Positions 47,364 through 53,986 of a DNA stretch of 64,000 bases are shown here, piece after piece. A program made the translations under genes and the position numbers. The notes under the pieces were generated by a model. The model was given only the letters and a program-made list of their open reading frames with translations, was not told the origin of the DNA and did no database searches. Position 1 is the first letter of the stretch, and each line of letters starts with the position of its first letter. This DNA comes from Collinsella sp. AM33-4BH (GTDB lineage: Bacteria; Actinomycetota; Coriobacteriia; Coriobacteriales; Coriobacteriaceae), in NCBI RefSeq assembly GCF_003469205.1, contig NZ_QSIN01000004.1:1-64000 (forward strand), written 5' to 3'.

Positions 47364-48098
47364 CTACCTCCCCTCCGTCTTCAGCTTTAGCAGCAGGTCG
47401 CCCAGCTCGGGGCACTTGCTGGAAAGACGCGTCTGAGCTCGCTCGCCCATCCCCCACCGCTGACGGATCTCCTGGGCGCGCGGACTCACGTGATAGTCCC
47501 CGTCCATCACCTGCCTGAGCAGCTTGGCGGTCACGCGCGCATCGGCCAGAGCGCTGTGGGCGTGCCCCGTCGACTCGTCGAACTCGATGCCAAACCACGT
47601 TGCCGCGTCGCCCAGCGAGACACGCCCGTGGCTGCCCACGTCCATGATCGAGGTGTAAAACGCCTGCAGGTCGGCCCAGTCCGTAGGAAATGCGGAAAGG
47701 TCGATGTGCTTTGCCTGGCACTCGGTCAAAAGCTGTCGACGGTCCGTCCCGCTCCAGCAAACTATCTGGGCGGAGTAGCGACCGATCCAATCGCCGAGCC
47801 TTTTGATCACCACATAGAGCGGATCGGCCATCGCGGTGTCCACGGCCGATATCCCTGTGAGCTCGCGGGCGGGAAACGCAACGCCTTCGGCAAATTCCGT
47901 CTGCACAAACTGCGAGAACTCGCCCATAACGTTGCCGTGGTAATCGAGCTTGACGGCGCTGACCTCGATAATCTCGTTGCGCAGCCCACGGCGCTGGCGC
48001 TGCTTTGGCACCGGCGCAAACTCAAAGTCCAGCACAATCTGGCGCGCAAAGTTCGTCGTATCGATAGCCGAGATACCCGGCGTCTTTTTGTCTGGCAC
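47364..48098 (-). CDS. DEDD-type 3'-5' exonuclease (DnaQ-like)
   Basis: A 244-aa protein. Exo I is VLDFEF, Exo II lies in VCWSGTDRRQ, and Exo III is HSALADARVTAKLL with the final Asp. This is an exonuclease of the RNase T/DnaQ superfamily, acting on DNA or RNA ends. The start GTG at 48098 has AAAGG upstream. It ends 33 bases before the likely start of the large frameshifted gene, so both may be one operon. The GAGGGGAGG at its 3' end could serve as the ribosome site of that gene. Confidence 0.85.
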   Translation of the reverse strand: MPDKKTPGISAIDTTNFARQIVLDFEFAPVPKQRQRRGLRNEIIEVSAVKLDYHGNVMGEFSQFVQTEFAEGVAFPARELTGISAVDTAMADPLYVVIKRLGDWIGRYSAQIVCWSGTDRRQLLTECQAKHIDLSAFPTDWADLQAFYTSIMDVGSHGRVSLGDAATWFGIEFDESTGHAHSALADARVTAKLLRQVMDGDYHVSPRAQEIRQRWGMGERAQTRLSSKCPELGDLLLKLKTEGR

Positions 48099-48190
48099 GG
48101 TCAGGGCCTTTCTCCGTCAACTGCCGCTCGTTACATAGGCGGCTACATTGCCGTAAGGATAGGCGCCCGCGCGGACATGAAATCGCACAG

Positions 48191-48237
48191 CACGGCTTTC
48201 CGGCATCCTTGCGTAAAGCCACACTTTGAGAGAATCA
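48191..48237 (-). pseudogene. 3' fragment of a DUF234-type ATPase gene
   Basis: The minus strand encodes ILSKCGFTQGCRKAV, nearly the same as LFSKSGFTQGCRDAA near the end of the intact ATPase at 48982. DNA identity is visible over CCTTGCGTAAAGCCAC. The rest of the gene is missing, so this is a remnant of a second copy or of a past duplication. Confidence 0.6.
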
Positions 48238-48299
48238 CGTCACTGTTATTATCGAACATATATTCGTATTTATAGCAGTACTTTGATAGAATTGCAGTT

Positions 48300-48545
48300 G
48301 TTGACGGCAGTTCCATGTGCCGGGCAGCGCCCTCCATGCGACGGGAGGTGATGCCCATGACCGATCTGATTGATTTCGTGAAGCTCCTGACCGCTTTGGT
48401 CTCGCTCCTCACGGCGCTTATCGGACTTTCCGAGGCACTTAAGCAGCGTACGAAGCAAAAGAAGAGGGATCGACGCCGTTAAGGCATTGACCCCTTGAAC
48501 TAAGTAACGGCGCTGCCCAGCTATCACCCTTGGGCTGCCGTCGAC
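48300..48545. repeat. Inverted repeats enclosing the small toxin-like ORF
   Basis: GTTGACGGCAG (48300-48310) is matched by CTGCCGTCGAC (48535-48545) with one mismatch, and GGGCAGCGCC (48322-48331) is matched exactly by GGCGCTGCCC (48509-48518). The pairs are in nested order around the 41-aa ORF, so the transcript's 5' and 3' ends could pair, as in several type I toxin mRNAs. Confidence 0.65.
48357..48482 (+). CDS. Small membrane peptide, candidate type I (holin-like) toxin
   Basis: A 41-aa product. After MTDLIDFVK comes one TM helix (LLTALVSLLTALIGL), followed by a strongly basic tail (KQRTKQKKRDRRR). This plan fits the holin-like or Fst/TxpA-type toxins of Gram-positive type I toxin-antitoxin loci, whose sequences are poorly conserved. 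GGGAGGTGATGCCC precedes the ATG, a strong ribosome site. Nested inverted repeats enclose the gene. I could not define an antisense RNA promoter. It might instead be an unrelated small membrane protein. Confidence 0.5.
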   Translation: MTDLIDFVKLLTALVSLLTALIGLSEALKQRTKQKKRDRRR

Positions 48546-48642
48546 TTTATTCTACCTACGGTTGCCAGGTTTAACAAATGAATTTTCAGTAATGGAGCCT
48601 CGGAGCCCGCTCGCTCAACCACCTGGCCATCGGATTAGCCGG

Positions 48643-48975
48643 ATTCTGGGACACGCCTTCCGTCCCAGGCCTCTGCCGGAAAATGCGTCCCACCCTGAGG
48701 CTCGATTCCGGGACACGGTTTCCGTTTGAAGCCCCGATGGGAAAGCGTGTCCCGTTCCGAGAGCTCATTCCGGGATGCAGTTTCCGCTAGAGATGCCACC
48801 GGGAAAGCGTATCCCGTTTTGGAGCCGAATTCCGGGTCGTAGTTTCCGCCTGAGGGCCGATCCGGAAACGGCATCCCATTCTGAAGCCGAAATCTGGAAC
48901 GCACTTTCCGCCAAAGGTCGCAAAAGGAAAGCACATCCCATTCCCAGCATCAAATCAGGACGCGCTTCATTATCC
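48643..48975. repeat. 62-bp-period hairpin repeat array 1 (five and a partial units)
   Basis: Units start at 48643, 48705, 48767, 48829, 48891 and 48953, exactly 62 bases apart. Each has a first half like ATTCCGGGACGCAGTTTCCG and a second half like CGGAAAGCGTATCCCGTTCT, which are inverse complements with few mismatches, so each unit can form a hairpin of about 15 bp. Since 62 is not a multiple of three, this is not a protein repeat. It fills most of the 499-base gap after the toxin-like ORF. Confidence 0.9.
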
Positions 48976-48981
48976 CCGCCC

Positions 48982-50361
48982 TCACATCTCGGCAAACGAG
49001 ATCAGCTTGACGTCTCCCCTACTCTCCGCGGCATCCCGACATCCCTGCGTAAAGCCACTTTTTGAGAAAAGCGCATAGCTTTTTCGTTGCCGCCTAAAGA
49101 GCTCGCTTCGGTACACGAGCTTTTGCAGCACGTCTTCGCCCACCGGTTCATTGCGCCATTTGCACTCCGCAAACAGCGCAGCGCCCTCGCCATCGTCAAC
49201 AATCAAGTCGATTTCTTCCTGCGTATGCGTGCGATTATCCGTCCCCCACCAGCGCCCAACGCTTGCCGGAACCACATCGATCTGGCCCGCGCGTGCGAGT
49301 TCGTACACGTATTGCCTGCATATAAGCTCAAAGACCGTGCCCATGTAATCCGATACGTGCGGCTCAATGCGCTCATACGCCATCTCGGCCATATCGTTTT
49401 GAATCAGCCCGATGTTCTGCGGAACAAACTTGTACCAGAACCTAAACATCTGATCGCTCAGCAGATACACGGCTCGCTTATTGCTCGTCTCGTTTAGGGG
49501 CAGCTCGCGCTCGACAATCCCAAGCGACGCCAGCTTATCCACATAGCTCTTTACGTTGCTCGCAGGGATTCCCGTAGAGCTCGCAATCTCCGAGTTCTTC
49601 GAGCGTCCCTGGGCAATTGCCTGTACGATCGCATCATATTGCTCGGGATTGCGGCACTCTTGCAATAGCAGGTTACTCGGCTCCTCAAAGAGATAGCCCG
49701 TAGGAGTAAGAAAAAGACGTTTGATGTTGTCCTTGAGCGGTGCGGCAGGATCGACTTTCTCGATATATGCAGGAATGCCACCCGTCATGCCATAGCAAAC
49801 TGCAGCGTCTTCGCGACCCATGCTCTGCCACAACCCGAGGGTCGTCGTAAAATCGAGCGGCATGATCTTAAACTGGGCCGTACGCCTACCGTATAGTGGG
49901 CTCTCGTAGCCCAACACCTGTTCCTCCATAAACGAAAGAGACGAGCCGCATAGGATCAGCATGAGCCTGGTCTCTTTGTATAAGTGGTCGATCTTGTCTT
50001 GCAGCAACGAGCTGATTTCGGGATTCGATTGGGCGAGATAGGGATACTCGTCAATCACGACAACCAAACGTTCCGTGCGAGCCATGGTGGCCAATGCATC
50101 GAACGCCTCGTCAAAACTACGAAACGACACGCCCGCAGCACCAACCGAGCTTGCAAGTATTGCCTGGCTAAAGCCGTGCAGGTTTGCCTCTGCATTGGTA
50201 CGACGAGCTTGAAAGTAAATAGCCTTCTTGCCTTGGATGAACTCTGTGATAAGGCGCGTTTTGCCCACACGACGACGGCCGTAAATCACAGGCATCTCAA
50301 AGGAGCCCGTGCCATACAGTCGATTGAGCTCGGACATTTCCACTGTTCTTCCGATAAACAT
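48982..50361 (-). CDS. AAA+ ATPase with DUF234 and PD-(D/E)XK-like C-terminus
   Basis: A 459-aa protein of the archaeal-type ATPase group. Walker A is YGRRRVGKTRLITEF (about residue 30), Walker B is LVVVIDEYPYL, and sensor 1 is LILCGSS. A winged-helix part (NSEIASSTGIPASNVKSYVD) and the DUF234 domain follow. The end carries EEIDLIVDDGEGAALFAECK, a spacing typical of a PD-(D/E)XK nuclease site. Function is unknown for most members; defence or mobile-element roles have been proposed. ATG 50361 has AAGGAAGG upstream. The promoter is palindromic, and 62-bp repeat arrays lie on both sides. Confidence 0.9.
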   Translation of the reverse strand: MFIGRTVEMSELNRLYGTGSFEMPVIYGRRRVGKTRLITEFIQGKKAIYFQARRTNAEANLHGFSQAILASSVGAAGVSFRSFDEAFDALATMARTERLVVVIDEYPYLAQSNPEISSLLQDKIDHLYKETRLMLILCGSSLSFMEEQVLGYESPLYGRRTAQFKIMPLDFTTTLGLWQSMGREDAAVCYGMTGGIPAYIEKVDPAAPLKDNIKRLFLTPTGYLFEEPSNLLLQECRNPEQYDAIVQAIAQGRSKNSEIASSTGIPASNVKSYVDKLASLGIVERELPLNETSNKRAVYLLSDQMFRFWYKFVPQNIGLIQNDMAEMAYERIEPHVSDYMGTVFELICRQYVYELARAGQIDVVPASVGRWWGTDNRTHTQEEIDLIVDDGEGAALFAECKWRNEPVGEDVLQKLVYRSELFRRQRKSYALFSKSGFTQGCRDAAESRGDVKLISFAEM

Positions 50362-50376
50362 AGGGCCATCCTTCCT

Positions 50377-50432
50377 TTACGTTATAGCTAGCTATATTAT
50401 ACCTTCCTATAATATAGCTAGCTATAACGTAA
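50377..50432 (-). promoter_or_regulatory. 25-bp perfect inverted-repeat promoter/operator of the ATPase gene
   Basis: Arms 50377-50401 and 50408-50432 are exact inverse complements around CCTTCC. Each arm contains TATAGCTAGCTATA, itself a palindrome, and a TATAAT. On the minus strand TATAAT lies at 50401-50396, about 35 bases before the ATG, and would be flanked by two operator-like palindromes. A mirror TATAAT faces the other way. Confidence 0.75.
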
Positions 50433-50485
50433 TTCGACAAGCGGCGCACGCAAAAGGGGCGGTACACCACCGCACGTGGACCGTT

Positions 50486-50600
50486 CCGGAAAATGTATCC
50501 CGTTCTGGAGCCAAAAACTGGGCCGTAGTTTCCGCCAAGCATGCCATCCGGAAAGCGCGTCCCGTTCTGAGTGGCAATTCCGGGACGCAGTTTCCGCTCC
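50486..50600. repeat. 62-bp-period hairpin repeat array 2
   Basis: Same unit as array 1. Full unit at 50515-50576, next start at 50577, again 62 bases; the second half of a preceding unit begins at about 50486 (CCGGAAAATGTATCCCGTTC). It lies between the palindromic promoter and the hydroxylase terminator. Confidence 0.88.
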
Positions 50601-50601
50601 A

Positions 50602-50636
50602 AACAAAAGGCCCCGGCTCGCGATGGAGCCGGGGCC
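50602..50636 (-). terminator. Terminator of the hydroxylase operon
   Basis: On the minus strand GGCCCCGGCTC/GAGCCGGGGCC forms an 11-bp stem with a 6-base loop, followed by TTTTGTTT. It is about 70 bases past the hydroxylase stop. Confidence 0.9.
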
Positions 50637-50705
50637 AAAGGCGCAGCGTATGCAGTTGATGCTGAGCATGGACAGCCCGTCAGTAATGGCCGTCCGCGCT
50701 CTACT

Positions 50706-53483
50706 CTACCCGCGGTGACGAGCGCGGCTGTACGGCGTATCCACCATGGGCAGATCCGGACGCAGCTTGCCGTCAAATGCGCGGTAGGCGTTCTGCACGG
50801 CGGGCGCCGTGGGGATCGTTGCGATCTCGCCGATGCCCTTGCCGCCGTATGCCACGGGCAGCAGCTCGTCCTTCTCCACGTAGATGGCGTGGATATCCGG
50901 AATCTCGGGCGCACGGAACAGCCCGAGCGTGCCGTACCTTGCCTGGGGCACGCAGTCCTTGAGCGGCCAGTCCTCGGTCAGCGCATAGCCCATACCCATG
51001 AGCACGCCGCCTTCGATCTGACCCTGGATGGAGATGGGGTTGACCACCTTGCCGGAATCGTGCGCGGCATAGACCTCGCTTACACGACCGTCATCGTCCA
51101 GAATGACCACATGTGTGGCAAAGCCGTAGCAGATGTGGCTCTTGGGGTTGGGAACATCGGCGCCCAGCTTGTCGGTCGGCTCCAGATACACGTAGCCAAA
51201 CTCGCGTCCCTCGAGCGCCTTGATGGTGGCCGCAGGGTCCTGAGGATGCATACCCTGGCCGGCGACGAGTTCCTGTGTGCGCAGCTGGTAGGCGCGACCG
51301 TCGTCATACTCGATCTTGACGCCGTCGCCGTGCGCGCTCACCGGGGCGGTAGGCGCAGGCTTGCCGGCCTCGATGCCAACCATGGCGTCGCGCAGCAGGA
51401 AGGCGGCGCCGCGCACGGCCTCGCCGGTCACGACCGTCTGGCGCGAACCAGACGTGGTGCCGGAGTCGGGAGCGTTCTCGGTGGAACACTCGCCGTTGGC
51501 GATGCAGCTCAGCGGCAGACCGCATGCCTCGGCAACGTCCTGCAAAAAGACCGTGTTGCAGCCCTGGCCGATGTCGGACGTGGCGGCGTAGACCACGGCG
51601 CGGCCACCCTCGACGCGAATCTTGCAGCGGCCGGCATCGGGCAGGCCCACGCCCACGCCGGCGTTCTTCATGGCGCAGGCGATACCGGCGTGTCCGGGAT
51701 GCGCGTAATAGGCATCCTTGACCTCGAGCAGCGTCTCCTTAAGCGCCGTGGAGCAGTCGGCAATCTGGCCGTTGGGCAAAACCTCACCCGGCTCGATGGC
51801 GTTGCGGTAGCGAATCTCCCACGGATCCAAACCGACCTTCTCGGCCAGCAGGTCGATCAGGCTCTCGAGTGCAAACTCGGACTGGCAGACGCCAAAGCCA
51901 CGGTACGCACCGGCGGGCGGATTGTTGGTGTAGTAGCCAAAGCCGCGAATGTCGGTGTTCTGGTACTTGTAGGGGCCGACGGCGTGCGTGCAGGCGCGCT
52001 CGAGCACCGGGCCGCACAGCGAAGCGTAGGCGCCGGTATCAAAGTTGATCTCGCAGTCCAGGCCGGTAAAGTTGCCCTCGGCGTCGCAGCCCAGCGTAAA
52101 GGTGCCGTCCATGGCATGGCGCTTGGGGTGGAAGGCAAGCGACTCAGCGCGCGTGAGCTTGCACTTCACAGGACGCTGGAACTTATATGCGGCGAGCGCG
52201 GCCAGGTGCTGGATCGAAACGTCCTCCTTACCGCCAAAGCCGCCGCCCACAAGCATGGTCTCGACGACCACGCGCTCGGGCTCGTTGTCCCAGCCAAACA
52301 TGTGGGCACACTCTTTGCGCGTGTCGTAGGCACCCTGGTCGGTCGACTGCACCTTGACGCCGTTCTTGTACGGGAAGGCGACGGCGCACTCGGGCTCCAA
52401 GAAGGCATGCTCGGTAAAGGGCGTGGTAAAGCGCTGCGTCACGGTAAACGCGCTCTCCGCCAGCGCCTTGGCGGCGTCGCCGCGCGTCACGTGACGGCTC
52501 TGGCACACGTTGTCCTTGAGCTCCACCGTGTTGCCAAAGGCAAAGAAGCTGTCGTGAAGGCGCGGGGCGTCGGCGGCCCTGGCCTCGACAATGTTGCGCA
52601 CGGGCTCCAGCGGCTCGTAGTCAATCTTTACGAGCTTCTTGGCCTTCTCGAGCGTCGCCTCGTCCTCGGCAACCACCAGCACGATGGCATCGCCCACGCA
52701 GCGGGTGATATCGCCCTGGGCGATCATGACGTCCCAGTCCTGAATAAGGTGGCCGACCTGGTTGACCGGCACGTCCTCGGCGCGCAGGATGCCCACCACA
52801 CCGGGCAGGGCCTCGGCCTTGGAGGTATCGATGGAGAGCACGCGGGCGCGCGGATACTTGGAGCGCACGGCGCTGGCATAGGTCAGGCCCGGCTGATCGA
52901 GCTCGTCGATGTCGTCGGGATACTTGCCCTCGCCGAGCACCTTCTTGCGCACGTCGATACGGAAGGCGCGCTTGCCCACGCCGTAGTCGTCGCCGCGCTC
53001 CAGGCCCTCGTCAATCTGCTTTTCGCCGCGGAGCACCGCAGCGGCCAGCGCAATGCCCTCGATGATCTTCTTGTAGCCGGTGCAGCGGCAGACGTTACCG
53101 CGAATGGCGTACTTGATCTGCTCCTCGGTGGGCTCGGGATCCTCGGCGATGAGCGCTGCACCCGCCATGACCATACCGGGGATGCAAAAACCGCACTGCA
53201 CGGCGCCCACGGCGCCAAAGGCGTACACAAAGGCCTCGCGCACGTCCTGGGGCAGGCCCTCGACGGTCACGATGTTGCGGCCGGCGGCAAGAGCGGTGGT
53301 CAGTACGCATGCCTTGACGGCCGCGCCGTCTACATGGATGGTGCAGGTACCGCAGGCACCCTCGGAGCAGCCGTCCTTAGCGGAATGGATGTGCAGGTCG
53401 TCGCGCAAGTAGCGGAGCAGCGGCTTGTTCTGAGTCGTCGTGCGCTCGACGCCGTTAACGGTAAAAGTGAATTCCTGTGCCAT
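50706..53483 (-). CDS. xdhD: Fused Fe-S/molybdenum hydroxylase (xanthine dehydrogenase, selenium-dependent type)
   Basis: 925 aa in one chain. A 2Fe-2S ferredoxin domain (Cys39, 44, 47, 59) and a second 2Fe-2S helical domain (Cys97, 100, 132, 134) lead to a large molybdopterin domain (GGGFGGKEDVS, GAYRGFGVCQ, PDSGTTSGSRQT, GKGIGEIATIP). It hydroxylates purines, e.g. hypoxanthine to xanthine, or runs urate to xanthine in reverse. The FAD subunit of classical enzymes is absent, so electrons probably pass to the four-cluster ferredoxin encoded 12 bases upstream and to YgfK. The maturation genes nearby indicate a labile selenium ligand; no Sec codon is needed. Confidence 0.93.
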   Translation of the reverse strand: MAQEFTFTVNGVERTTTQNKPLLRYLRDDLHIHSAKDGCSEGACGTCTIHVDGAAVKACVLTTALAAGRNIVTVEGLPQDVREAFVYAFGAVGAVQCGFCIPGMVMAGAALIAEDPEPTEEQIKYAIRGNVCRCTGYKKIIEGIALAAAVLRGEKQIDEGLERGDDYGVGKRAFRIDVRKKVLGEGKYPDDIDELDQPGLTYASAVRSKYPRARVLSIDTSKAEALPGVVGILRAEDVPVNQVGHLIQDWDVMIAQGDITRCVGDAIVLVVAEDEATLEKAKKLVKIDYEPLEPVRNIVEARAADAPRLHDSFFAFGNTVELKDNVCQSRHVTRGDAAKALAESAFTVTQRFTTPFTEHAFLEPECAVAFPYKNGVKVQSTDQGAYDTRKECAHMFGWDNEPERVVVETMLVGGGFGGKEDVSIQHLAALAAYKFQRPVKCKLTRAESLAFHPKRHAMDGTFTLGCDAEGNFTGLDCEINFDTGAYASLCGPVLERACTHAVGPYKYQNTDIRGFGYYTNNPPAGAYRGFGVCQSEFALESLIDLLAEKVGLDPWEIRYRNAIEPGEVLPNGQIADCSTALKETLLEVKDAYYAHPGHAGIACAMKNAGVGVGLPDAGRCKIRVEGGRAVVYAATSDIGQGCNTVFLQDVAEACGLPLSCIANGECSTENAPDSGTTSGSRQTVVTGEAVRGAAFLLRDAMVGIEAGKPAPTAPVSAHGDGVKIEYDDGRAYQLRTQELVAGQGMHPQDPAATIKALEGREFGYVYLEPTDKLGADVPNPKSHICYGFATHVVILDDDGRVSEVYAAHDSGKVVNPISIQGQIEGGVLMGMGYALTEDWPLKDCVPQARYGTLGLFRAPEIPDIHAIYVEKDELLPVAYGGKGIGEIATIPTAPAVQNAYRAFDGKLRPDLPMVDTPYSRARHRG

Positions 53484-53495
53484 GGTGATTCCCTT

Positions 53496-53975
53496 CTACA
53501 CGCCGGCGGCGATGCCGGTGCGGTCGTGGATGGCGCCATGCGGGCAGACGACAGCGCACATGCCACACGACAGGCAGTCCGCGCCGTCGATATGGGCGCA
53601 GTTGTCCTCGATGCGGATAGCGCCGGCAGGGCACTTTTTGACGCACATGCCGCAACCGATGCAGCTCGTGTCGCAGATCTTGCGCGCAATGGCGCCCTTG
53701 TCGGTGTTGTTGCAGCGCACCAGGATGTTCTGGTAGCCGGGAACGAAGGCAATCACGCGCTGCGGGCACGCCATGCCGCACAGGCCACAGCCCGTGCACC
53801 TGGAGCGGTCCACGCGGGCGATGCCATCGACCAGCGCAATGGCACCGTGGGGGCAGGCCGCGACACAGGCGCCACAGCCAATGCAGCCTTCGCTGCAGCG
53901 GGCGTCGCCGCCTGCGGAGGCGCAACCGCTTCCGCAGGCAACGTAGGCCACGTTATGTTGAATGGATTTGGCCAT
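53496..53975 (-). CDS. Polyferredoxin with four 4Fe-4S motifs
   Basis: A 159-aa protein with four C-x2-C-x2-C-x3-CP motifs (CIGCGACVAACP, CTGCGLCGMACP, CIGCGMCVKKCP, CLSCGMCAVVCP), i.e. up to four cubane clusters; the N-terminus has further Cys (YVACGSGCASAGG). It looks like an RnfB-type electron carrier. Set between ygfK and the hydroxylase with gaps of 11-12 bases, it is the likely wire joining them in place of an FAD subunit. Cytosolic; no TM. Confidence 0.92.
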   Translation of the reverse strand: MAKSIQHNVAYVACGSGCASAGGDARCSEGCIGCGACVAACPHGAIALVDGIARVDRSRCTGCGLCGMACPQRVIAFVPGYQNILVRCNNTDKGAIARKICDTSCIGCGMCVKKCPAGAIRIEDNCAHIDGADCLSCGMCAVVCPHGAIHDRTGIAAGV

Positions 53976-53986
53976 AAGAGACTCGC

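Noticed and set aside
48643..48975. Regular array that might be a CRISPR
   Set aside because: The whole 62-base unit is conserved, with no unique spacers, and no cas gene is present.
48635..48995. Two minus-strand ORFs of 76 and 99 codons over the 62-bp array
   Set aside because: The period is not a multiple of three, so the reading frame shifts from unit to unit. The sequence is better explained as noncoding hairpins.
50706..53483. Selenocysteine insertion in the hydroxylase
   Set aside because: There is no in-frame TGA, and the family uses a labile selenium ligand on the cofactor rather than Sec.
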